From assembly GCA_024036415.1 (NCBI GenBank), contig JAMWET010000021.1, forward strand, positions 365,001-429,000: DNA of 64,000 nt, in the 5' to 3' direction. The first letter of the stretch is position 1. The number at the start of each line of letters is the position of its first letter. Below the pieces are notes generated by a model, which saw only the letters and a list, made by a program, of their open reading frames with translations, ran no database searches and was not told where the DNA came from. This document shows positions 23,608 through 36,191 of the stretch, one piece after another. A program made the translations under genes and the position numbers. This DNA is from Prochilodus magdalenae. Taxonomy: Eukaryota > Chordata > Actinopteri > Characiformes > Prochilodontidae.

Positions 23608-26600
23608 TCCTATGGTTTTACAGCTACGACAAAACATGAAGCGTGCTAGCAGTAACGCTAGCTATTTGCAGTCTTTCTGCATGAACCAGCTAGCGGGGAG
23701 AATAAAAAGACATTCCAGTCAGCAAAAGCCAACCGCCAAAGCAGGTGCACCCTGCCTAAGGTAGGGTGTACCTCCTACCCCAAGATACATTGGGGAAGTA
23801 TCATCAGAGTATCATCTATAAACTACTACAGTACCGCTGTAGGGCGTGAGAAGGCATGTTTACAACATGTGGTGATGATTACATTACATTATGCTTCAGA
23901 TGCTAACATATAATAAATGGAGTTATGGAATAACTGAGGGGGGGTGTGCCTAAAACTCCTCCTTCTTATAATCTACCAGCCTATGTATTTTTTATCTATA
24001 CCATACATTTGCCAATTACATCTCCTCCCTGTTCCCCCAGAACTCCAGCCAAAGTTCTCAGAGTTCCATCATCAGAGTCTTCTTTAATCAGTAGAGCTTG
24101 CTGATCAACTTGGGGACTACTACAGCGCTGGAAAACCCACCAATATAATGCTGATGATTCCTGTATGGAAGCGCCAGGTTCTATAGTGTAGTTATAATGA
24201 ACACCAGCCACACAACGGTGGTGATGAGCAGTTTCATTAAATCGCTACACCAGAGTTTTCATTATGGGAAAAGCCCTGTGGAGCCCTGAAAATGAGCTAG
24301 ATCTTAATATTGTGTGGTAACCAAACATCAGCTTGTCTTTGGTAAAACTCTTAACACTGCGTTTGAGCTTACCCGAAACTATGCACAGCCCTGGAGTCAA
24401 CATGCCCTTGCATGTAAAGCCAAGTGTGAAAATGCCGCTGATAGAACATTGTGCAAGGGATTTCAGGCTACCCACACGACACGCATCCTGACACCAGTGA
24501 TGCTAAGATGTCCTTCTCAGTTTCGCACCAAAGCTTGCCTCTTTGTCGGCCTATGTTTTAAGGTCATCCACAGACTATCACTTCTTTCGCTGTGAACACT
24601 TTTGACACGTCTTTCTTCTCAGGGCATGAGACCTCCCGAGGCTGCAGTGTGCCCGGCGGCCTGGAAGGGTGTGCTTGACCCTCATTCTGGGAAACCTTAC
24701 CTGCACTTCTTAAGTGCTGTCCTGCTGGGGAAGCATGGACACACATGCACACCTACAGAGAGGAGCACTATATGGGGATCAATAAAACATGAGAGGAACT
24801 ACTCAGCTGAGCCAGACTGAGGTTTTTTGTGGGGGGGAGAACTGCACAGGAAGTTAAGTTAGGGAACCCAAGGAAAGGAGGAAAATATAGAAGAAGTGGA
24901 CAGATGGACATTTGTTTCCTTGCCTCCATTTCCTGTCTTTGAACCTTTTTAATGTGACATCCTTCTCCTTATAGATTCATTATTTAGATGTTTGCGTTTC
25001 ACGTGTCATTGGAGCCAGGAACAATCACAGGACTTTGCTCTGTTTCTGGCTACAACTGAGATTACACGCACAAACACACTCGCAGCTTTCCAACTGCTGA
25101 CCTTGTGCCGTTAAAAGCTAATCATAATGAAGTATTACTAAACACATGCAAACTGCTGATTTGCTAGAATCTAAACCTACTAGGTTAGCTGGGGAGCCTG
25201 CAGGAAGGGAGCCACTGTGAATTTGCATTTGCTAATAATTGTTCATTTAAGGTCAAGGGTTGTGATGAAAACTCTAAACCCTGGGGTTTGCTGTCTATAT
25301 CAGGGATGCACTGAATGCACATCCTACTTTACTACTATCCAGGAACTGGAGACGAGGAAATGAATGTCCATCTGGGAGACAAAAATTATTTAGGGCATAT
25401 AGAGCAAAAAACACTTTCAGTGTTCGCCCATCATTATACCGAACAAGGCCGTTCATCAGTGACGTTCTTAATGGATGTAAACGGGAACCAGAGTGTAATA
25501 CAGTTTCAAGCATTCGAGCCAAACAGAACTCCAGAAAGAGTGAGGAACAGAACAGAGCCATTAGCTTAACAAGCATTACACTGTATCTCTCTCTCGCACA
25601 CACTTCTTCTGTCTCACTCTTTTTCTCTCTTGCGCTTTTTCTCCCTCTGTGTTTGTGCCCACATCCTCCTTAAAGAAACCTAAACCCCAGTGTGGAACGA
25701 GGCGCTCTCTGTGAATGCAGCACACATGGCTGGGATGTGTTTAAGTCATTCTGTGCTTTGTTGGTGTGTCTGCTGGGAGGTTAAGATGTTTAATCTGCAG
25801 TTGAGTCATTTTTCCCCCCTTGAAAACCAAAACAAAACTATATTCCAGACTGCAAAACTCTTCTGGCCCAAATCTGGCCCACATGCCCCATTTTCACCTC
25901 GCCCACTCACCAGGTTGATGGCACTTGAGTGGAGCCAAAAAAAGGCTACTCTGTTGTACCTGTTTGAGAAAGTGGACAAGATCTGTTTTGGGAAAGGTGG
26001 GCCAAATGTATGTTGTAAATATGTGGACCACCTTTTGCTCACAGCAGGTTGCCAATGCCTTCAGCTAAATGTTTCATTTTGTTCAGGTTTGGTTTTCGTC
26101 CCTACTGTCTATACTATAGACACTTGAGTTCCAGGGTCTGCTCTCAGGTGGTTGCTGGTCCCTCAACCCTCTTGAGAATCGGTATGCCCTTAAGGATGGC
26201 AGTAGGCTGCCCCCAAGGCCAAGTGTAGAGGGAAAGGCTATAGGGTGTCTTTCTTTCCCGAAATCAGAATTCAAGTCTAGGAAGCAGTCTTTGGATACTT
26301 GGCTCCAAAATCAGAACGTAACAGGGTTATGTAGAGGGGTTTTAGGGAACTCTTTACAAATGAGAAATTCACAATCCAGTGACAGAGTTAAATGAGATGG
26401 CAAAGTAACACCGTGACTGCGTGGCTGCCAAATCATTTCTCATTCAAACCCCAACTCAGTAGCGTCCAGATGGCGCTTTAAGTGAGATTGATGTGCTTTT
26501 AGCTACTTGTAACCACTGCTTTGAATGCAGCACACGAAAAAAAGCCGTTTTTGACAGCGGGCTGTCTGTAATCCTCCTTCTTCATTACTTTAAGCTCCGC

Positions 26601-27628
26601 TGTGCAGGTCGCTCAAGTTCGCTGTTCAAATCTCTGCGGCTTCCGTTGTCTTCACAAAGGCTTGAGCGGAGCTGTCACGTTTATAAACCCTTTTTCGAAG
26701 GCTTTGTGTTGGAAGATGTGACTAGCATCTGAGTCGACTCTGCGTCCGGAGTAACGTCTAGGGTTATTGCCACCCGCCCCCACGCGGCTTTCGGAAAGCC
26801 TTGCTCGGGCCTTAGTCTAATAAAGTCTTGGCAGGTCCAATATGCCCTCCGCTCTGCATATCCTACACCCGCAATCAATGTGGGCTGCCACTCAGAGCTT
26901 TCGGGCCAGGGCAGAAGTAATGTCTTTCATTACAGCTGCTGGAATTGCTGGAGCTCTTTGCTTCGATCTGCGCTTCGCCTGGCTCTGCGCCGTGTTCCTT
27001 TCCTCTATTAGGACCTGGTTAGGAGCTCTCTCAGATGAGCCAAATGCCCCCGCTTCCCCTCATCCTCAGAGATAATTAAGGAGACTCTGAAGCAGGAACG
27101 TACATTTGGCGGTTTTTGAAATAATCCTTAATTACGGTGGGAGATGTGTCCTTACACAGCAAGATTAGAAAGCCGAGAAGGTATATAAAGATCTAAAGGT
27201 GGTTGAAAGAAGGAGTGGGGGTTGCGGGTGTGTTCCTGTTTGCTCCAGTTTGGTTTAGCCCATTGGCTGGACAAAGTTTCTATCTGGACTTTTTGTCCAG
27301 AACATATTTTTGGCTGGCCTGGCAGGTGGTTGGTATTCAAAGACCTTAATGGCCAGTCGGTTGGAGTTATAGAACTTAATGGCCAGAAAATGCTAGGTGC
27401 TAGCATTAGGGAATGATGCATACAGCGACTAATCTCCCCTCCTTCCCATATATTGTCTTTTTATTGTCCAGATTTCTCACCTTATGCAACATTATCCTTT
27501 GTAAATGGACATGCTGGCCTCGTTAGACACGGTTTTCAAGGCTTTATGCTAGCTGATTAGCTGAATGAAGCATTAGCTTCTGCTTCAGTGGCAATTGCCG
27601 TGCACCTAGACTTGATTTACCAGCAAGT

Positions 27629-27667
27629 TTGTCTTATGAGCACTTTGTAATTGTGCTCATAAGACAA
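27629..27667. repeat. perfect 15-bp hairpin
   Basis: Arms 27629-27643 (ttgtcttatgagcac) and 27653-27667 (gtgctcataagacaa) are exact reverse complements around a 9-nt loop. Single occurrence, function unknown. Confidence 0.9.
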
Positions 27668-29459
27668 TAATTGAAGTAACTGAATTCTAATTTGGAGTTT
27701 TTTCAAGCCTGTAACCCATAAACTGGTCAGATCTTCTCCAGACATTTCATTTTGAAGTGCTCTGTAAGACTGAGAGTTGGAATAGTGTAAGAACATGGGG
27801 AAATACATTCTGGGAAGTCCTTTATACTTAGGTCTAGGTAACGTTTAAGAGTGTAGGAGTGTTAGTAAGATATGTGCATGTATCCATACAGCATATTTCT
27901 ATGTGTGTAGATCAGTGTAATGGTCAGCTCATTGTCTTAAATGGCCGTTCCGGTTTAAAATGAGTATGTAACACAGCAGTGTGTCCCTCAGCCTCGTGGT
28001 TGGACAGAATTCCGGATTTTGTGTTTGATTTTGTGTAGAGGGTTATAAATAAAGGTGGGATATTTGGCTTCTTGGCAGTCAGATACGGCATCTGCACTTC
28101 CTTTTGCATTAGTGAGCTTGCAAGAAAACACTCCCAATTCAAACAGCCTTCCTTCATGTGCTTTACGGTGGTAGTAGTGTTTTTTCCATCTTCAATATAA
28201 ATCAATAGAGTGGGGTTTTCCCCGAGTCATGGAACTGGGATATCTCACTCATGAGACACATGTGGCATCAATATGTGAGGCAATTAGTCATGTTTACATC
28301 AGATTGACAAATTTTTAATTTTGGTCTCTTTAACATGTCCATGTAGGATTGGACATACCGATATCATCAGTGTGATGAAATAAAGATTTGCTTGCTCTGG
28401 GATAATCAATACTGGAAGCTCCTTTAGGAACATATAGCAAAGATTCTCACATTATTAGCAAGATACGTCTCTCCCACTGAGCTTGTTGAAATAATTCCAG
28501 CATCAGTCGAACAGCACCTCGGATATGCAGTATGCTTGCTTTGGGGATTACCAAAGCGTGCTCCCTTTCGAATGTAAATCTCCATTAAAGAGGCTAATTT
28601 AAGGCTCAGGGAAGCGATCCACAGCAACCAGAGCGCTAATGGGGAAGGATTAGTAGGCTCAGCTGGTTAATCTCAAGACTCAAGCTCAGTCTCACCTGGA
28701 GCAGGGTTAAATGAATACTCTCAGGTTTCAGATCAAGCCAGGGGGTCCAACACAGGGGTATGCGCTCTCATTTCAGCATTTGGTGAATTAAAATTTTTAG
28801 TATTCTGGAAAAACATTGAGAGACCACAGAGTTTGATCTACGTTACACTCTTCCGGAATATTAAGCTTTACGTTTGTATTCTAATCACACCCCTCAAGTT
28901 GTAATGGTGAAGAATGTTGCTCCATAGCTTTCCGGGGTGGGGATGTAACTGCTTTGATTTAATACGTGCTCAAGTAAATGTTTTAATCTCGTTCCATGAA
29001 TGTGAATGTGGCCTCGATGGCAAATTAGACAAGGCAACGAGTTTAGGATTAACAGGAGGAACGTGATATTAAGACGCCTGGGCTCATGTGTATTCATATG
29101 CTGAAAGTGAGTGAAAGCGTTCCAGTCAAAGTAGCAGTTAAGTAAAGTTCTCTGTTGAAAGCCCATTTCCCATAGTGCCCTGTAGTCTGATAATTCTGAA
29201 GACTGAGCCAATCAGTGTGGAAGGAAGAAACTCTTTATCTCCAGTTAAAATTAGCACATATTGCTTTCTTATTTTCTCTGTGGAATTTAAAGTACTTCTC
29301 TGCTTTACTGCCATTAAAATCCCATTTTTTACATTTAACTTGTATTTTAATTCCTCTCTGAAGTCGAATTCTAACATTTGTCTGGGATTGATGCAGTAAA
29401 AGCAGTAACACTTTATATTAGGTGTTGACTAAATAACATGACGTACTTCTTAGTACTGT

Positions 29460-29712
29460 ATATCATCACTGTCCAAAGAAAAACAAGTATCTCCAAAATA
29501 GCAACTTTACAGGAGAGGCCAAAACCCAATTTATTTCTAATGTAAGTCAATGGAACCAGACTTTTTCCAAGTGGTTTTTGGGCCATTTCTGTTGGTCCAT
29601 TCATCATGAAATTCCCAGGCAGTGTAAACAGCAGCTCATGTGATCAAATGATACATAAAAGTAAAAATCATCAAAAATGGAGATACATGTTTTTCATTGG
29701 ACAGCGATGATA
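29460..29712 (+). mobile_element. TIR-MITE, copy C (253 bp)
   Basis: Nearly full-length copy of the family at 4487-4742. The left TIR atatcatcactgtccaa and right TIR ttggacagcgatgatat pair over about 36 bp. Same orientation as copy A. About 85-90 percent similar to it by eye. Confidence 0.85.
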
Positions 29713-31243
29713 TGCAATGCAGTTTGAGGCCTGACTGATATAATTCACATCTGATGACAATGTTGGTGTTGGATTGTAGCTACTCAAATGGGAACGTCTT
29801 GTCTAAACCCTGCCCCTAATTCTTTTAGGATTTTTTATATATATCTGAAGTGCCCTCAGTAACACAAGCCAAATAGGCTAGCGAGTCAAAAGCCACTGTA
29901 AACTTATACAACTGTTCCTCCAAGATGTGGTTCACTCATCACACGTTATTAATGTATTCTCTGCAACACACGCCTACTTGCTAAAGTTTTTTGGTGGTCC
30001 TTCTCAGCCAGGTTACTGTTTCTTACATCCATGGGCTAACAAAAGTCTTACAGTTTGGCAGAAAGGGAGATTGGCATGTGCACCATTGCCTCCAGTTGGA
30101 GCTCCACCTTTGGGTATTGGGTTAGTATAGAAATTTCACACTCAGGTTTGTCTAATTATAATATTTGTCAGGATTTAATGCAGGCAAAGCAGTAAATATG
30201 AAGTGTAGTTGTTACATGCTTACTTAAGGTTGGTTAAGCATTGTTAACGTGTTACTTTAAGTTACCTAATGCATTACTTCGTGTTAGTTAGTCTAAACTT
30301 AATATAGTGTTACTGTAGCTGTCATAAGTCATTTGACACAACCATTTCCCAATCTTTTTGTCACTGTACCTTTAAGACTGATCATTGTCTTGCACTTGGG
30401 AAAAAACCTTATAGTTTATAAAAAGGGTGGAGCTAATTTGCTGTAGGCTAAATAGGTAAATATATGCTGTTTAGCTGGGAGATGAATGGAGCCATAACCG
30501 TTTGACATACTACATGAGGAAAATGTGGATTTCCGTTCGCCAGGCCCTTCAGTAAAGAGTAAAACCATCCATAGCAGACCAGAATAAAATAAGTCTCTTA
30601 AACAAACATTAGAAATCAGTATTTAGTAGCTCTGTTTCTGTCATGTTCAAGCTTTAGCCTACAATAAGTGTCAGCGGCGCTTTTGTTGCATGTTTTGCTT
30701 TTATGTTGAGACTCGTTTTTCCACAGCTTACTGCCTCGGCTAAGATGGAATCATAACAAAAGGCAGTAGCTCCCAGTCAACAGGCCTTTTAACATGGACA
30801 GTCTATCACTGTCAACTGCCAGCCACGAAGCGTTAAAGGGAGACGTTCAGTGTAATCAACGCATGCAGTCCGCCCCTATTCCCTGCTGTCGAAGAGAGGG
30901 TCGCTGCGTGTTTTCTCCATCCGCGCTGTCCCTCGCTCGCTTCATTTCTTCTCAATAAGCACTGGAAACCATTCCAGGGCGACGTGTTGAAATGAACAAA
31001 TCAATGCCTCATTATGCGCTCTGAGTTGTTTGTCCTCTTGAATCTCAGCAGATGGCTTTCCTTGAACCTGCTGGAAGCCACATCCATTTCCTCCTTCTGA
31101 CCCAATGATCGAGGGACATGCATGGAAACTACCACAGGTTCTTTTTTTTTTTTGCGCTTTGCTTGTACATTTCTTTTTGCTGGTTTTAAAGGTAACATCT
31201 ATTATGTAGTGAGCCCCAGATACAATGGGTTGAGCAGAAGATT

Positions 31244-31517
31244 CTATCAGGTGCACACCAGATTTTTTTTATCACTGTCTAGTGCTCACCAAACGATGTA
31301 TGGTACTCATCACGTAGTATCCACATAGTTTCTGGTGCTCACCACATAGTGTCCAGTCCTCACCACATAGTATATGGTGCTTACCACATAATATCTGGTG
31401 CTCACAAAATAGTATCTGGTGGTGAACACACAGTATCCGTTGTTCACAAAATAGTTTCTGGTGCTCACTATATAGTATGCTGTGCTTACCAAAGAGTATC
31501 TGGTGTGCACCTGATAG
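31244..31517. repeat. 21-bp minisatellite inside a perfect 20-bp inverted repeat
   Basis: Arms 31244-31263 (ctatcaggtgcacaccagat) and 31498-31517 (atctggtgtgcacctgatag) are exact reverse complements. Between them are about 11 diverged copies of a 21-bp unit, consensus tgctcaccacatagtatctgg, best aligned at 31335-31500. Because 21 is divisible by three, long ORFs appear on both strands (motifs like HHIVYGA or STRYYVV). They are by-products of the repeat. Confidence 0.9.
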
Positions 31518-32929
31518 TACTGACACTCCATGGCAGTGTGAATGCACTACAGGCTCTACAGCATATTGTTAGTAATAATAATAATACAAATGATACAATT
31601 TTGTAAAAATGGGAATTTTGTGCCGTTTCCTGGGTGAAATATGGTATCAGGGAAGGTCTCAGAGCTTGACTGTACGTGGTGATGGTGACGAAGCTTGATG
31701 GATTCATTTGGGGAGGACAAAACATGCTAATTAGCCAAAACATGCAACAGTAAGTTTGCTTAGTGCAGAACACCAGAACTCACAAACACTCTTATAACTG
31801 ACCGGCTCTTTGGTGTGGTATCATAGGATTCATGCTCCCCTAGAGAAGCTTTCCATGGCTAATTCCTTTACAAAAACTCGACTGAAAGCTCATTTATTGT
31901 CCCAAAACTGGTTCCTTTTGGTTTCCAGTTAGATTTTTTTTATCCAGTGTTTGGTTCTTTATGGAACCTAACGTGGTTCTACTTTGCTGTCACCTCTTTT
32001 GCTTTGGTTCCTTTTTTTTACCATTATTTGCCCCTTTAGATGCATCATTCATTAAAATTCTGATGGTTTATTACTTAGGAATTACTGTTTATTATTCAGT
32101 AGTTAATATGTTACTACTAGAGTACATTGAGAGTGTGTAAAAGCGAGGAATTAAAAAGTGGACCCACGTACTAGCCCCCGCTATTTGAGATTAAGACACA
32201 TATAAATGTCCCCTGAAACTGTGATATATTGGTAAAATGCCATTGATTAATTTTGCATATGCACTCATTGGTTTGCTGCATTAAGCTCCATCAAGTCACC
32301 CAAAAGTTGCACCATCTAAAAGAGTAGTGGAACTCGAGCAAGTTCCCTAGTAACATCCTACACATGGTCTTCACTAACACTGACCATGTCCTGATCTGGG
32401 TCACTGCGCTTTTGTTAACATGGGTCTCCCCATGGGGTCCGAAGCCCCAGCCTGACCTTCTTTAATCAAACACTCCTCTGAGTGACCTGAGGGCAGAGCT
32501 GCCTGTAGGCTAGAGAGCAGGTGTGTGCTTATCCAGCCTCTGAGGGAGTGAGTCACTGGCTCTGTATTTGTGCTGCCCAATTATACATATCATACTCTCG
32601 CTTGGGATGTCAGCGCATGTCATAATACGGCATGTATCCCTCAGAGATGTTTACAAGTACAGCCCTGCTCCAGTCAAACCTCAGGGCTTTAGTAGAGGAT
32701 TAGTCTTGCTGTTAGCTAGGGGTTGTACAGGCCAGTCAACTCGCTGATTATACAGCTCAGCTATGACGTTTTAAGCTTGGTGTCAACTAGTTGCTGATCG
32801 CCTGATGATGACACTACTCAGAGAATTGCCGGATTTAGGACAGCTGCGGAGCCTGGTGATATCAGGGTCTGTACTTCTAGTTTTCTGATGACTCACCTGT
32901 GACGTTTCATTACTAATCTGCAGATATTA

Positions 32930-33610
32930 AATATTGTAATCCCCATTTTCCCAAAAACTACAATTAAACGGCATGTGTTGTTAAAGGCGGAACATAATGC
33001 GATATGGTCAAACAAAATTTGAAGCCTGTAACTTTTAGTTTCTCCAAGTTACAGTTTTCTAAACTTCTCCACAACGCGTTAGCATCTCGGCAGGGTTGCT
33101 TACGATGCGCCTAAGTCAGATGCAAATCTGCTAGATTCCAGTGGTCACACCTCCTGAAGGCTAACACTGCAACCCTGTTCTAACATTTCTTTGCTGATCT
33201 GCAGACTCTAAAAGTTCAAAGCTCTTATTTTCTCCAAGTTACAGTGTTCTAAATTTCTCTGCCATTGAAGAGTATTTCGGCAGGGCCATCTAGAATGTGC
33301 CTAAGTCAGTATCCCAGGTTCCCTGAGGGCTAGCATTGTGATCCAGGGCTTGCTGGAAAGGGCATCATGCTCTGCTGACCTGTGGAGTTTGGCATTCACT
33401 GTAACAGCTCTCTGCTTTTCTGTAGAGCTTCAAAGATAATAAACATCCTAACCTCTGGTTTTCTCTAGACTACAGTAAAGGTCCTGCCACCTTGAAGAGG
33501 GAACATAATGCCCTATGTGAAGTTTAAAGCCTGTTACAGTGTTCTAAATTTCTCTGCCACGGATGACCATCTTGGCAGGATGCACCCAAATCAGATGCAT
33601 TGTGCTAATC
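32930..33610 (+). repeat. degenerate tandem duplication (about 190- and 295-bp spacing)
   Basis: The block gttacagtgttctaaatttct recurs at about 33049, 33238 and 33533, each followed about 35 bp later by a ctcggcagggt-like block. Two of the copies (33049 and 33238) continue into cgcctaagtcag. The block aacataatgc with following gaagcctgtaac-like text occurs at 32990 and 33495. The copies are well diverged, so this is an old local amplification. Confidence 0.65.
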
Positions 33611-34214
33611 ATACTGTACCATTGAGCTGTGGAGATTTAGTCCAATTAGTCAGTATGGTTTTACATATCTAGCCCTAGGAGTCATTCATACATAACCTGG
33701 ATATTCCAGTTTTGGACTTGGTCTCGCGTATAGAGATTTTCAAAGCTCTGTTTCAGAGATCTCATGTGAAGTACAAAACTGCTGACATGGCGTTGTTAAC
33801 TTGCACATGCCTGTAGGTGGTTTCATTTAATGTGCATGCAGATTTCTCTCATTGTTCTCCGTGTTCAGCAATTTAGAGGTGGTTAGGCAATGCCATAGTT
33901 TCTAATTGAATTTGCCTTCACATTGCCTTTGCCTTCATTAAACTGCAGCGTCTTGGCATTAGAATGCACTGCACACAGTTTATGTATATGTATACAAAGC
34001 TATGTGACTTGATGGCCAATAACGCAGTTCAGAGTCATCTTTATTTGTAGTGAAGAGCTAGCTTCCATGCAAAGTGATCAGGACTGAGTGAAGCCTTTCT
34101 AGCTTGGATGGCAGGTCTACTGATTTTGAGACGTCTCTGACACCGAAGCAGATGTGCACAGAGCCGTTTTATTAGCTGTCAGTTGAAACTGTGTGGAATA
34201 AAAGGACCTAATAA

Positions 34215-34605
34215 AGTACAGTGTCACATACCGCCCCCTCCTGCGCCTGTGCGCTAATGCACATGGCTTCTTTTCCGCCTCCACCCTGGTTCCACCTGCT
34301 CTCCTCCTCTCTCACACACCTGCAGCAGATCTAGGGCTTATCAGGACTCCCATTTATACCCCTCTGCTTTTTGGGAAAGTCTCTTCCTGGCCAGAATTCA
34401 AAGCCATGTTTCTCTGTGTTTCTGACCAGAGTATCTAGCTGGGTTTCTTTGAGCTTGTTTACCCTGGTTTTGACTCCTGCTTTTTGAGTTCGTCTCTGAT
34501 GCTACCTGCCTGTGTTCTGACCCCCAGCGGTTCTGACTGAGATTCTTGGACTGCTGCTAATAAAGCCATTCGGCGCTTGCAACCCTCAACCCCCTCCTTA
34601 CACAC
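34215..34605 (+). repeat. LTR-like or retroposon-like repeat
   Basis: C/T-rich sequence with tataccc, then multiple gtttctgac-type blocks, then ggactgctgctaataaagcc and a terminal ctcaaccccctccttacaca. It resembles the promoter-to-poly(A) layout of a fish solo LTR. No second LTR or coding region is seen, and the boundaries are approximate. Confidence 0.35.
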
Positions 34606-34883
34606 AGCCCCTATGGGTGAAGTGTAGGGTTCTATTTTCAACCCATGCAGCTCAACAGCAGGGTTTCAGAAACATCCCATCTATGTTATTTACAACAGTT
34701 GTAGGCCTAGTATTATGGCAGGATAGTACATCAACCGACAGTGTTAGTGTCGTGCTGTAGTTTGCATCAAATACATCAGTAAATAAAAATAGTTTAAGGT
34801 TCTAACATCACTGTAACTTGGTTTTTAGAATAGCTAGCTGAGCTAGCCAGTTAGCAGTATGTTCAGATGATAAAAGGAAGAAC

Positions 34884-36191
34884 TCAGTAGTTACAGTGCT
34901 ATGATGACATAGCCAGCTTACTGCTTGCTAGACAGTTTAACATACTGCTAGCTAGCCGGTTAGCATCATGTTAAAAAAGCAGAACTCTGTAGTTACAGTG
35001 CTATGATGACATAGCCAGCTTACTGTTAGCTAGACAGTTTAACATACTGCTAGCTAGCCGGTTAGCATTATGTTAAAAAAGCAGAACTTTGTAGTTACAG
35101 TGCTATGATGACATAGCCAGCTTACTGTTAGCTAGACAGTTGAACATACTGCTAGCTAGCCGGTTAGCATCATGTTAAAAAAGCAGAACTCTGTAGTTAC
35201 AGTGCTATGATGACATTGTTAGCTTTTTCATATTAGCATTAAAGCCAGCTTGAAACTAGCATAACACATCCATACTGAGCTTCATTTGGAAAAGCATTTG
35301 ACTCTCTTTATGGATTTCAGTTCTCAATATTTAGCATGAAAACTTAAAATATCACAGTGTTACTATCTTAGCAGTATCTTTCGGCTGTACTAGGTATTGT
35401 CTTGACGAGATTAGCTTAGCCACTGGTGCCAAATGCCTGGTGTCAGGAATGATTAGTCATGTTTAGCAACTGTTAGCATGGAACTAATATCCGTGTGAGT
35501 TAAGACGCCCTTAGGGAAGCACACAGGCTTGGATGACTCTGTCTGAACAGCCGTGTTGCGCAGGCTCCATCTCATAGCAGTGTTTAATAATTTAGAAATG
35601 TGACATAATTGAATAAACGAAGCCTAACGCCCCAAACTGAGGCTTGGAAATAACTTGCCCACCCTGTAGTGCTGGCTGTGCTCGGAGCCACGTTCCTCCC
35701 TGTCTGGCTGGCCTTTGCCTAGCATACTGATATGTGTTTCAGGCTGCTTTGTGTTGGCAAACACATGTAAACATCTTCCCAGTTCTGATTCCATCCTCTT
35801 CTACATTTGTTCAATTGACCTCATGCTTGGCAGATCAAACCGAGAGCAAACTGAATATGTGGTCTGCTGCGAAATTCAGCACCATAGGCACGAAACAGAT
35901 ATACAGTGCCCTCCATAAATGCTGGTGTTCCTGGTGAAGAAACTAGGATGTATTAATATACTCCATTGCTTTTTGATGTTTTATTCAAAATATATACTGC
36001 CAGTGAATATTTTGAGTACAAGGATGAAAAAAATGACTTAAATATTATCATATTTTTTTTAATGATATACATAAATGCCTTATTTGGTGTCACTTCTAGA
36101 AATTCTTATGAGTGAAATTTAAATGAAGTATGTTTACCTGAGTAATTAGAATCGCTTGTACTGTCAGCCATTATTGCTTGTTTAACTAAAA
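34884..36191 (+). repeat. 1308-bp tandem duplication, copy 1
   Basis: Copy 1 of a direct repeat whose second copy starts immediately at 36192. By reading, the copies are virtually identical; I saw one difference next to the junction (34890 g, 36198 t). The unit holds a 102-bp sub-repeat array, unique intron sequence, and at its 3' end the first 288 bp of a Tc1-type element starting cagtgccctccataaat at 35904. Confidence 0.95.
34891..35220 (+). repeat. 102-bp tandem repeat, 3.2 copies (repeated again at 36199-36528)
   Basis: The motif ttacagtgctatgatgac recurs at 34891, 34993, 35095 and 35197, each 102 bp apart, with tagctagccggttagcat and ttaaaaaagcagaact in each unit. The units differ at only a few sites. 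The whole array is carried again in the second 1308-bp copy. Confidence 0.95.

Noticed and set aside
25690..26127. A 145-residue ORF in intron 3
   Set aside because: It has no recognisable domain and odd composition. It lies on the same strand inside a large intron with no convincing splice signals matching a known gene. Treated as chance.
26600..26690. A gttcaaatc motif like a tRNA B box
   Set aside because: No A box or acceptor-stem pairing at the right distance.
31272..31606. ORFs on both strands with heptad-like repeats
   Set aside because: A direct consequence of a 21-bp minisatellite, which keeps both strands open. No family similarity.
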